A stretch of 64,000 nt of DNA from CAZAQV01 sp964487255. GTDB taxonomy: Bacteria > Myxococcota_A > Polyangia > Polyangiales > CAZAQV01. This document shows, piece by piece, positions 26,632 to 34,521 of this stretch. Below the pieces are notes generated by a model. The model was not told where the DNA came from, ran no database searches, and saw only the letters and a program-made list of their open reading frames with translations. The position numbers and the translations under genes were made by a program. The DNA lies in assembly GCA_964487255.1 (NCBI GenBank), contig CAZAQV010000021.1, positions 51,656-115,655 on the forward strand, given 5' to 3'. Position 1 is the first letter of the stretch. Each line of letters opens with the position of its first letter.

Positions 26632-27646
26632 CGGCAGCTCCCCCGGTTTCGGATTTGTCAGCTTCAAAGCAGGCCACAGACCGACGCCCGGCAAACGACT
26701 CGAGCGGAGGCTCTTCTTCGGCGCAATGAGCGACAGCCCACTCGCAACGGTCACGAAAGCGGCACCCTTTGGGCAGTTGGCGCAAATCGGGAACGACGCC
26801 TTCGATCGTGGGCAAACGCGTGCGCGTTGCGTTATCACCGTAGCTCGGAACAGAGCGCAGCAACCCGATCGTGTAGGGGTGCCGAGGACTCTCGAAGAGG
26901 TCGACGACAGGTGCCCTCTCCACAATTTTTCCAGCGTACATCACCACGATCTCGTCAACGAATTCGGCGACCACGCCTAGATCGTGGGTGATCAGAACGA
27001 TGCTCATGCCCATCTCTTGCTGCAGTCGCTTGAGCAGGTCCATGATCTGCGCCTGAATGGTCACATCCAGCGCGGTCGTCGGCTCGTCCGCGATCAGAAG
27101 TTCTGGCTTACAAGCGAGCGCCATGGCGATCATCACCCGCTGTCGCATTCCACCGGAGAGTTCGTGCGGATAGGCGTCGATACGCTTGTCAGGCGCCGGA
27201 ATGCCCACCAGGGTGAGCATCTCAATCGCCGACTTACGCGCTTCTTCCTTCGTCACGTCTTGGTGCAGCAGGATGGTTTCGGTGATCTGTCTGCCAACCG
27301 TATATACGGGGTTGAGCGCCGTCATGGGCTCCTGAAAGATCATCGAGATGCGGTTGCCACGCATCTTGCGCATCTTTTTTTCAGGAAGCTTCGTCAGATC
27401 GATGCCATCGAAGAGGACCTCGCCCCGCTCGATCTTTCCTGGCGGCATCGGAATGAGACGCATCGCGGTGAGCGACGTGACACTCTTGCCACACCCGGAC
27501 TCACCGACGACACCAAGGATACCGCCCCGCTTGACCTCGAAAGAAACACCGTCGACCGCACGCAACACACCTTCGTCGGTATGAAACGCAGTGACGAGGT
27601 CGCGAATCTCAAGAATGTTCTCGGGTCTCGACTCAGCCTCGGCCAT
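26621..27646 (-). CDS. Oligopeptide/dipeptide ABC transporter ATPase, OppD/DppD type
   Basis: 341 residues. Walker A GESGCGKSV, Q-loop FQEPMTALNPVYTV, signature LSGGMRQRVMIAMAL, Walker B LLIADEPTTALDVTIQ, H-loop THDLGVV, and the C-terminal extension with LPKGCRFRDRCEWAVAHC. It pairs with the next gene as the heterodimeric motor for peptide import. The palindromic repeat array begins 24 bp upstream of its ATG, between it and the preceding lipoprotein gene. Confidence 0.94.
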   Translation of the reverse strand: MAEAESRPENILEIRDLVTAFHTDEGVLRAVDGVSFEVKRGGILGVVGESGCGKSVTSLTAMRLIPMPPGKIERGEVLFDGIDLTKLPEKKMRKMRGNRISMIFQEPMTALNPVYTVGRQITETILLHQDVTKEEARKSAIEMLTLVGIPAPDKRIDAYPHELSGGMRQRVMIAMALACKPELLIADEPTTALDVTIQAQIMDLLKRLQQEMGMSIVLITHDLGVVAEFVDEIVVMYAGKIVERAPVVDLFESPRHPYTIGLLRSVPSYGDNATRTRLPTIEGVVPDLRQLPKGCRFRDRCEWAVAHCAEEEPPLESFAGRRSVACFEADKSETGGAADGN

Positions 27647-27669
27647 CGGGCGCGACCATACTCTATCTA

Positions 27670-27876
27670 TGATTCTTCGCTAGGGTTTCTGCGAAGCAAC
27701 GATTTTGGAACTACCAAAATCGGCTCCTCGAAACACCGCTCATCATGCTCCAAAGAGCGCGCATCGCAGAGGCCACCTACCAAAATCGGCTCCTCGAAAC
27801 ACCGCTCATCATGCTCCAAAGAGCGCGCATCGCAGAGGCCACCTACCAAAATCGGCTCCTCGAAACACCGCTCATC
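27670..27876 (-). repeat. Palindromic element array: one full copy plus 66-bp tandem repeats
   Basis: One full 75-bp element (27670-27744) pairs CGATTTTGG with CCAAAATCG around loop aacta, GTTTC with GAAAC outside, and has the AA bulge seen in other copies. It is extended by a 66-bp tandem repeat: the sequence CCAAAATCGGCTCCTCGAAA recurs at 27714, 27780 and 27846. Each unit holds an element half plus a second, diverged half (CAAAGAGCGCGCATCGCAGAG). The minus-strand frame is open through the whole array (units of DERCFEEPILV... then ...PKSLLRRNPSEES) and is in frame with the lipoprotein gene just before it, separated only by that gene's TGA. Confidence 0.88.
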
Positions 27877-28320
27877 TCAGGGAGCGATCAGCGTCGTCCA
27901 CGGAAACCCGCCGCAGCCTGCCTCAAGATCGGCAGGGTCGGGGTCAGCCGTCACCGCGCGCGCATCTTCGAGCGTCGCAACGTTGAAAGCCGCAATGCAA
28001 TAGCTAAAGGAATCTTCGGTCGGCTCGGTCCAAACCAAAAAATTGTAAACGTCTGGAGTGACCATTTCGGGGGGATCTGATGGGTTCTGCGTAATGGCCG
28101 TATTGCTGTCGTTGTCATACTCGACGATTTCGACGTCCAAGAACGGGTCGGACCAGGAAGAGTCGGTGATCACCACCATGTTATCGTCGCCATTGGCGAA
28201 GGACGTCTCCCACGTCCCGCCAATTTCGATATCTGTTCCGCTTCCTTCCGTCTCATCACTGCCGCACGCGGCAAGCAAGGCGACGACGAGGAGATTAAGT
28301 GCTGTTTTTGTGTTCTTCAT
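27877..28320 (-). CDS. Small secreted lipoprotein, unknown function
   Basis: 147 residues: signal MKNTKTALNLLVVALLAAC with lipobox LAAC, then an acidic domain beginning IEIGGTWETSF and rich in Asp/Thr, with two Cys (SYCIAAF, AGCGGFPW). The GGTWE start is reminiscent of lipocalin-like or META-type small beta domains, but this is only a resemblance. The stop TGA is immediately followed by GATGAGCGG, the edge of the palindromic repeat array, in the same frame; without that stop the protein would continue for about 70 repeat-encoded residues. Confidence 0.75.
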   Translation of the reverse strand: MKNTKTALNLLVVALLAACGSDETEGSGTDIEIGGTWETSFANGDDNMVVITDSSWSDPFLDVEIVEYDNDSNTAITQNPSDPPEMVTPDVYNFLVWTEPTEDSFSYCIAAFNVATLEDARAVTADPDPADLEAGCGGFPWTTLIAP

Positions 28321-28752
28321 GAGGGTCCTTTCGGCCAGTCCAGCGCTGGCTCAACCCACAGACACAAAAGAAAGCGTCTAAGACCCTCTCCCCGTTCTCC
28401 GCGGGCATGGTGGTTTGGGGGTCCGTGGTGGATATCCTGGCTCGCGATTCGTTGAGACTCGGACACCTTCCCCTGCGCGATGACGCAGAGTGGCGGCCAC
28501 GTTCGGCGGAAAACCTCCGAGACTCTCCTCGCTCACAGTGGCGGGACCGCGTCGGAATACCTAGAATCACAAGGGCACCGAAACTTCCCCACCAGGGACC
28601 GTTTGTGTTTTGTTTGACGGGGGATAGCTGACGCTCAAGGCACGTCAACACAAATCGAAATTGCAAGGTGCACCAAAGAAACACAGGGAAAACTGCGAGT
28701 GTGCACATTGCGATTCCCCGCAATTGGCCATAGAACCCGGGCAGAGGTATCG
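28321..28752. other. Intergenic region without recognisable gene
   Basis: 432 bp between the divergent lipoprotein and korA genes. It presumably holds both promoters. No convincing ORF, RNA or repeat seen; a minus-strand frame crossing it lacks protein-like features and overlaps the korA start. Confidence 0.5.
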
Positions 28753-30651
28753 ATGACGAGCGCGACAACGAAAGAGTCGGTGGTAATCCGCTTCGCGGGC
28801 GACTCGGGCGACGGCATGCAGATGACGGGAACGCAGTTCACCGAAACGGCGGCCTTGGCAGGTAACGATCTTGCTACCTTCCCGGATTATCCCGCTGAAA
28901 TCCGCGCGCCCGCCGGCACCCTCGGAGGCGTGTCGGGCTTCCAGGTGCATTTTTCGAGCGACGAGGTTTTCACACCGGGCGACGAGCTCGATGTGCTCGT
29001 GGCGATGAACCCTGCGGCGCTCCGCGCGAACCTCTCAGACGTCGCAAAAGGTGGAATCGTCATCATCGACGGCGCAAGTTTCTCGGACAAGAATATCGAG
29101 CGCGCAAAGTACGAGACCGACCCGCGCCAAGACGGCTCGCTCGAGGGCTACGTCCTGCAAGAACTCGATATCACGGACCTGACGCTCAAGGCGGTGACGG
29201 AATTCGGCCTACCCAACCGTTCTGCGAAACGCTGCAAGAACATGTTTGCACTGGGCTTGGTCTACTGGATGTTCGGACGGACCCTCGAGCACACGGAGAA
29301 CTGGCTGAACGCGAAGTTTGGCACGAAAAACCCCACCATCCGCGATGCCAACATCAAGGCGCTCAAAGCTGGCTATTACTTCGGCGAGACCCACGAGATC
29401 TTCTCGCAACAATACGAAGTCGCACCAGCTGAGGTCGAAGCGGGCACCTACCGCAACATCTCAGGAAACGAGGCGTTGGCGTACGGCTTGATCGCCGCGT
29501 CCGAGCGCTCGAACCTGCCACTATTCTACTCGGGCTATCCCATCACGCCGGCCTCCCCCCTTCTTCACCACCTGGCGGCGCAAAAGGCGCTCGGCGTGCA
29601 GACTTTTCAGGCCGAAGATGAAATTGCGGGTATCTGCGCTGCTCTGGGCGCTGCCTACGCCGGATCACTGGCAGTCACCGCTTCGAGTGGCCCGGGCATC
29701 GCGCTCAAACAAGAAGCCATCGCACTCGCGCTCACCCTTGAGCTGCCCTTGGTCATTGTCAACGTCCAGCGCGCAGGCCCCAGCACCGGGATGCCAACGA
29801 AAACGGAACAAGCCGACCTCAATCAAGCGATCTTTGGCCGTCACGGCGAAGGACCTCTTCCCGTCATCGCGCCGCAAAGTCCCGGCGACTGTTTTTGGGC
29901 CGCTATTGACGCAGCCAAGCTCGCCGTCGAAAGGATGACGCCCGTCATCTTGTTGGCTGACGGCTACATCGCAAATGGCGCCGAGCCCTGGCGCATCCCC
30001 GACATCAACTCTATCCCGCGCATTTCGGTTCGCAGACCTTCCGTTCCGAAAGAAGGCGACGTGTACCTGCCCTACGCGCGCGATGAGGAGCTTGTGCGTA
30101 CGTGGTCGATGCCCGGCATGCCCGGTCTGGAGCATCGGATCGGCGGTCTAGAAAAAGCAGAAGACACGGGAAACATCTCGTACGACCCCGACAACCATCA
30201 ACGCATGACGCGGGTGCGCGACGAGAAAATCGAACGTATCTCCGATTCTCTGTCGCGACTTGAGCCGTATGGAGCGAGCGAGGGCACGCTTCTCGTCGGT
30301 TGGGGCGGCACTTTTGGCGCGCTCCGAAAAGCGACTGCAGTTGCAATTTCGCAAGGCAAAAAGGTCGCCCACCTGCACCTGCGCAATCTCCACCCACTTC
30401 CAAATGACCTCGGTGAGATTCTTGCCCGTTACGAAAATGTCGTCGTCGCTGAGCTCAACCTCGGACAGCTTCGGCACATTCTACGCAGCTCGTACCTGGT
30501 CGATGCGCACGGTCTCAATAAGGTCAAAGGCAAGCCCTTTCGGGTCTCTGAAATTCTGGAAGCTGTACGCCGCATCGAAGCTGGAGAATCGATCGCTCGG
30601 TTCTTTGATGACGCCACAGCGCGCCCGTCGAGAAGGGGTATTCACGCATGA
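28753..30651 (+). CDS. korA: 2-oxoacid:ferredoxin oxidoreductase, fused gamma-alpha subunit
   Basis: Oxidises a 2-oxoacid (most likely 2-oxoglutarate) to the acyl-CoA with ferredoxin reduction, or runs in reverse. 632 residues: the N-terminal gamma domain (~5-190: VIRFAGDSGDGMQMTGTQF, FPDYPAEIRAPAGTLGGVS) is fused to the alpha (pyrimidine-binding) domain (~205-600: YSGYPITPASPLLHHLA, TASSGPGIALKQEAIALA, RAGPSTGMPTKTEQADL). Start taken at ATG 28753 with a GAGG site; an upstream GTG at 28699 lacks one. It overlaps korB by 4 bp (ATGA). The KorAB two-subunit form without a separate ferredoxin subunit is typical of many aerobes and deltaproteobacteria. Confidence 0.93.
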   Translation: MTSATTKESVVIRFAGDSGDGMQMTGTQFTETAALAGNDLATFPDYPAEIRAPAGTLGGVSGFQVHFSSDEVFTPGDELDVLVAMNPAALRANLSDVAKGGIVIIDGASFSDKNIERAKYETDPRQDGSLEGYVLQELDITDLTLKAVTEFGLPNRSAKRCKNMFALGLVYWMFGRTLEHTENWLNAKFGTKNPTIRDANIKALKAGYYFGETHEIFSQQYEVAPAEVEAGTYRNISGNEALAYGLIAASERSNLPLFYSGYPITPASPLLHHLAAQKALGVQTFQAEDEIAGICAALGAAYAGSLAVTASSGPGIALKQEAIALALTLELPLVIVNVQRAGPSTGMPTKTEQADLNQAIFGRHGEGPLPVIAPQSPGDCFWAAIDAAKLAVERMTPVILLADGYIANGAEPWRIPDINSIPRISVRRPSVPKEGDVYLPYARDEELVRTWSMPGMPGLEHRIGGLEKAEDTGNISYDPDNHQRMTRVRDEKIERISDSLSRLEPYGASEGTLLVGWGGTFGALRKATAVAISQGKKVAHLHLRNLHPLPNDLGEILARYENVVVAELNLGQLRHILRSSYLVDAHGLNKVKGKPFRVSEILEAVRRIEAGESIARFFDDATARPSRRGIHA

Positions 30652-31655
30652 GTACAACGCAGGCAACACCCGTAGCCACGCAATCAGCCAAAGACTACAA
30701 ATCCGACCAGGAAGTACGCTGGTGTCCGGGCTGCGGCGACTACTCGATTCTCGCGAACTTTCAGCGAACGCTCCCAAAACTGGGGTTGCCACGTGAGCAG
30801 CACGTGGTCATCGCGGGCATCGGCTGCTCGAGTCGCTTTCCGTACTACATGAACACGTACGGGCTACACGGCATCCACGGTCGCGCACCCGCCATCGCAA
30901 CCGGGACGAAGCTTAGCAATCGCGACCTGTGCATTTGGGTCATCACCGGTGACGGCGATGGCATGTCGATCGGGGGAAACCATCTCCTACACGCCCTTCG
31001 GCGAAATGTGGACTTGAAGATCTTGCTTTTCAATAACCAGATCTATGGGCTGACGAAAGGTCAGTACAGCCCGACGTCCGAACTCGGCAAGAAGACCGGC
31101 TCAACCCCGTTTGGGTCTGTCGACTACCCCGTCGATCCGCTTCGTTTCGCACTGGCGGCCGGTGCAACATTTGTCGCTCGGACGATCGATGTCGAGGCCA
31201 AGCACTTCCAGTACGTTCTCGAACGCGCGGCACGGCACAAAGGCTCCGCGTTTATCGAAATTTACCAAAACTGCCCCATCTACAACGACGGTGCGTTCGT
31301 GCAGCTGAGCGACAAGCGCTCGCGTCCGGCACATGCGGTCTATCTCGAACACCAGAAGCCGCTCATCTATGGCGATGCATCGGAGCTCGCGCTCAAGCTC
31401 GGATCCGGTTTCACGTTCGAACAGACCACCGCCGACGATCCAGCGGCATTCGTGCACGACGAAACGAGTGAGGTCACGGGTGAGCTCGTAGCACGTATTT
31501 GTCCACCAGACTTGCCACGGCCGCTCGGCGTGTTTCGTTCCGTCGAAAAGCCGAGCTATGATGAGATGTTCGGTCAGCAGCTTGAGCAGGTCACCGACCG
31601 CGCGCAGAGCCTGCAAACGGTCCTCGAAGCGAGCGACACCTGGACCGTTGAATAG
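30648..31655 (+). CDS. korB: 2-oxoacid:ferredoxin oxidoreductase, beta subunit
   Basis: 335 residues; binds thiamine diphosphate and the [4Fe-4S] cluster. Cluster Cys in RWCPGCGDYSIL and GIGCSSRFPYY; a further Cys in YQNCPIYNDG. The TPP motif is GDGDGMSIGGNHLLHALRRN...LLFNNQIYGLTKGQ. PTSELGKKTGSTPFGS and IEIYQNCPIYND match the KorB type rather than pyruvate PorB. It is co-translated with korA and ends 2 bp before the stop of the convergent outer-membrane protein gene. Confidence 0.95.
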   Translation: MSTTQATPVATQSAKDYKSDQEVRWCPGCGDYSILANFQRTLPKLGLPREQHVVIAGIGCSSRFPYYMNTYGLHGIHGRAPAIATGTKLSNRDLCIWVITGDGDGMSIGGNHLLHALRRNVDLKILLFNNQIYGLTKGQYSPTSELGKKTGSTPFGSVDYPVDPLRFALAAGATFVARTIDVEAKHFQYVLERAARHKGSAFIEIYQNCPIYNDGAFVQLSDKRSRPAHAVYLEHQKPLIYGDASELALKLGSGFTFEQTTADDPAAFVHDETSEVTGELVARICPPDLPRPLGVFRSVEKPSYDEMFGQQLEQVTDRAQSLQTVLEASDTWTVE

Positions 31656-31657
31656 AG

Positions 31658-32422
31658 CTACTTGCCGAATTTTATGCCCACGTTGAGTAACCAACCGTAC
31701 CAGCGATAGCGAATGCTTTCCCTGCCGCCGGTCACGACCACGGAGGGTGACACACGACTGGATCGCGCCCATCGTGCCAAATACCCAATCTCCGCAAACC
31801 CCGCGATGGCCTCGCTAAAAGCAAGTTCTCCTCCGATGAACAGGCCCGCGTTGGTGCCGACCTCGCTTTCGAAATTTGCTCCGTCCGGAACGATGTACGA
31901 GAGTCCGACGGGGGCCAACACATAAAGCGCCGAGTCGCCTGTGAGCACCCATCGCGCGCGTGCCAATACGTTGGCGTCAAACCCCCAGGTCGAGGAAAAC
32001 ACGTATTGCGCGGTGTTTGCACCGAATGGGCCGTCTGGGGGCGTCGCGGTAGGCAGACGTAGCGCGTGAAGCCGAACTCCGAGACTCAGGAAATCGGTGA
32101 GCAGCCCCTCAAACTCCAACCCGAGACCGAAACCAGGGCCCAACTCTTGATCGAGATCAACAATCTCGATTCCACCAAACGCACTCGGTGGTGAACCAGG
32201 TGAGTCCGACGTGACGTACTCGCCATTTGCAACGAAGGTGCCGATGGGCCCCGCCGAAAGAAGCAATCCGAAGCGAACCGCATGGTCGCTAAAACCCTGC
32301 GCCGGCGACTCGTCGCTAGTCGTTTCCGACGGCTTGGGCTCGTTGGCAAGCGCCACGGCCCCGGAGGCGAGATAAGAAACGACCGCGACGACTAATAGAG
32401 CCAACCGAACCGACCGAGACAT
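31658..32422 (-). CDS. Outer-membrane beta-barrel protein, unknown function
   Basis: 254 residues from ATG 32422: signal peptide MSRSVRLALLVVAVVSYLASGAVALA, then alternating amphipathic strands rich in Gly and aromatic residues (VRFGLLLSAGPIGTFVANG, FGLGLEFEGLLTDFLSLGVRLHAL, YGWLLNVGIKF) ending in an aromatic residue near the C-terminus, as expected of an eight- to ten-strand barrel. No specific family is recognised. An upstream TTG start would add 14 residues with no signal-like character. Shares a 180-bp divergent promoter region with the DUF2330 gene. Confidence 0.75.
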   Translation of the reverse strand: MSRSVRLALLVVAVVSYLASGAVALANEPKPSETTSDESPAQGFSDHAVRFGLLLSAGPIGTFVANGEYVTSDSPGSPPSAFGGIEIVDLDQELGPGFGLGLEFEGLLTDFLSLGVRLHALRLPTATPPDGPFGANTAQYVFSSTWGFDANVLARARWVLTGDSALYVLAPVGLSYIVPDGANFESEVGTNAGLFIGGELAFSEAIAGFAEIGYLARWARSSRVSPSVVVTGGRESIRYRWYGWLLNVGIKFGK

Positions 32423-32574
32423 CTTGGTATTGCTAGTCGACCGGGTCGACCGAGTCGAACACAAAGTTCAAGGTGTGCCGGGGTGGGCCGGGCTGCGCCA
32501 GCGCCGTGCCAGATCATGGTCGGAATGTCGGGTTTTTGGAGGATTTGTGGAATCAAACGCATGTTTTTCAGCGC

Positions 32575-32590
32575 TGGCACACTGGTTGCT
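32575..32590 (+). promoter_or_regulatory. Sigma-54 -24/-12 consensus match before DUF2330 gene
   Basis: TGGCACA-CTGG-TTGCT matches the sigma-54 consensus (TGGCACg-N4-TTGCw) at all but one position with correct spacing. The predicted +1 (~32601) would leave only about 3 nt before the ATG at 32604, so either the transcript is nearly leaderless or the match is fortuitous. Confidence 0.45.
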
Positions 32591-32603
32591 CACTTGCTGA
32601 GCC

Positions 32604-34376
32604 ATGAAGTATCTCAGCCTACTCGCGCTGTTCGCGAGCCTACTCGTACCTTCCCTTTCAGCGTCACGCGCCAAAGCGTGTGGCGGCTTCTTCTGCGGTC
32701 TGCAGCCTGTTGATCAAAGTGCCGAACGCATTTTGTTTCGTATCAATAGCGACGACACGGTCACCATGGCGGTTCAAATCACCTACCAGGGCGAAGCGGA
32801 TGACTTCGCGTGGATCTTGCCTCTCCCCGACGTTCCCGACCCCGACAAACTCGCGACATTTCCGCTTGCGGCAATGGTCGGCCTCGATGCTCGTACAGGG
32901 CCGCAGTTTATCCAGCCATGTTATGACTACGTAGACGCAGCCGTGTTTGATGCCTCGGTTGGGTTCGAGTCGGATGCCAGCGTAGGACCTGAGCAGCCGC
33001 AACCGCCGGTCATCGTGCACGTTGAAAAAGAGGTCGGTAACTACGTTGCCGCCGTCGTCGAGTCCGAGGACCCCGAAGCGCTTCACCAATGGCTTGTCGA
33101 CAACGACTACCGCGTCTCGGACACCATGAAGCCCTACATCAAGCTCTACACTGACGAAGGCATGAAATTTCTGGCACTCAAACTTCAAGCGGACGCCGAG
33201 CTGAGCGACATTGTGCCCTTTCAGCTGACGCTCCCCGGGCAGACACCGATGATTCCTTTGCGGTTGACCTCGATTGCCGCCGAACCCGAGATGAGTGTAG
33301 CCGTCTTCATTTTTGGTGACCGTCGATTCGAGGCCGCGGATTGGCCGAACCTCTCGATCGACCCCAATCGCATCCTATGGAGCGACCGTTTCGGCTCGGG
33401 TCTGCAAACAAACTACAGTGCCCTCGTGGCCAAAGAAGTCGACAAGAACGGCGGAAAGGGCTGGGTCACGGAGTTTGCTGGCGAAACCGGTGACTATCTC
33501 GACCTGCTTCGTCGTCAACAGTCCAATCTCAAAGCAGACATCCAGTACTACCAGGAGCAGGAAGCCGCTGCGCAGGCGGCCGGTGACGAAGAGCTTCGGC
33601 AAGATTGGGAAGACGCACGCATTGCCCAACAAGAGACGCTTGGCAACGTTGCAGCCTTGCTCGGAATGATGGAGGGCACGAGCTACATCACGCGACTCTA
33701 CACCCGCCTATCCGCCGAAGAGATGTCGAGTGATCCGCGTTTCAAGCGCTCGGCCGGTGGCGACGTCGATCGCCGCATCGAGCTCCCTGAGTCGGTGGAC
33801 GGCAAGAACTTGTGCCCCGATTGGGGCGAGCAGTCCGACGTCACACCCTGCGACCTCACCACCTGCGGCGCAGGCGGCGTATGTCGCAACGTGACGACGG
33901 ACACAGGCGTTGTTGCTGCATGTGGTTGCGTCCCGGGCGCAACGGCGCGTTCGATTCTTGGCGAAAACGGACTGCCAACCACGATCTGTCAAGATCGTCG
34001 CATGTCATTTCTCAACCCTGGCGACGTCAACGAAGCCGGAGAGGTCCTTCCCGATCCGTGTGTAGACTACTCTTGCGGCGATAGCGGCACATGCACCACG
34101 GTCAACATGACCCCAACCTGCATCTGCTCGGCAGGCTTTGTCGCAGTCGCAAACTTTGAAGGCATGGTTCAGTGCGTCGAGCCTGACGACGATGTACCGG
34201 CCGATTTCTACAACCGTCGACTGCCTGCGCTGGCTTTCACAGCAGGTCGCACTATCGACGTAGCGCCGCCACAAGACGGCGGCTGCTCAGTATCGGGTCC
34301 ACCCAGCTGGAGCTTGGCCGCCCTACTCGGCCTTCTCGGACTGGGCCTTTGGCGAAGAAAGATTGATCGCTTTTAG
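32604..34376 (+). CDS. DUF2330 exported protein with MYXO-CTERM-type sorting tail
   Basis: 590 residues. Signal peptide MKYLSLLALFASLLVPSLSASRAKA leads into ACGGFFCG and a DUF2330 domain (~25-270: FRINSDDTVTMAVQITYQG..DFAWILPLPDVP is its hallmark). A coiled-coil segment lies around 300-345 (LRRQQSNLKADIQYYQEQEAAAQ). Two EGF-like Cys clusters follow (~395-520: CDLTTCGAGGVCRNV, CVDYSCGDSGTCTTV). The tail GGCSVSGPPSWSLAALLGLLGLGLWRRKIDRF-type end (Cys, hydrophobic helix, Arg cluster) fits the MYXO-CTERM signal processed by a rhombosortase-like protease, placing the protein on the cell surface. This tail is restricted to Myxococcota-type bacteria. Confidence 0.9.
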   Translation: MKYLSLLALFASLLVPSLSASRAKACGGFFCGLQPVDQSAERILFRINSDDTVTMAVQITYQGEADDFAWILPLPDVPDPDKLATFPLAAMVGLDARTGPQFIQPCYDYVDAAVFDASVGFESDASVGPEQPQPPVIVHVEKEVGNYVAAVVESEDPEALHQWLVDNDYRVSDTMKPYIKLYTDEGMKFLALKLQADAELSDIVPFQLTLPGQTPMIPLRLTSIAAEPEMSVAVFIFGDRRFEAADWPNLSIDPNRILWSDRFGSGLQTNYSALVAKEVDKNGGKGWVTEFAGETGDYLDLLRRQQSNLKADIQYYQEQEAAAQAAGDEELRQDWEDARIAQQETLGNVAALLGMMEGTSYITRLYTRLSAEEMSSDPRFKRSAGGDVDRRIELPESVDGKNLCPDWGEQSDVTPCDLTTCGAGGVCRNVTTDTGVVAACGCVPGATARSILGENGLPTTICQDRRMSFLNPGDVNEAGEVLPDPCVDYSCGDSGTCTTVNMTPTCICSAGFVAVANFEGMVQCVEPDDDVPADFYNRRLPALAFTAGRTIDVAPPQDGGCSVSGPPSWSLAALLGLLGLGLWRRKIDRF

Positions 34377-34410
34377 CTTCAACGACCACTTCACGATTGA
34401 CCATACCAAA

Positions 34411-34454
34411 GCGCCCGCCTTCTCCATCCACACACCTCACAGGAAGGCGGGCGC
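34411..34454 (+). terminator. Strong hairpin after the DUF2330 gene
   Basis: GCGCCCGCCTTC pairs perfectly over 12 bp with GAAGGCGGGCGC across a 20-nt loop, 34 bp after the stop. It is followed by CTTAATTTTGG, a weak U-rich tail, so an intrinsic terminator is likely. Confidence 0.6.
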
Positions 34455-34521
34455 ACCCTTAATTTTGGAGATTTACTGATCGCTTCCTCCCCCGCCAGAC
34501 ACTAGGTTTGTGGAGGTGGGG

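Noticed and set aside
4222..27876. Tandem repeats that might be read as CRISPR
   Set aside because: The units abut with constant or no linkers, contain long internal palindromes, and there are no unique spacers and no cas genes.
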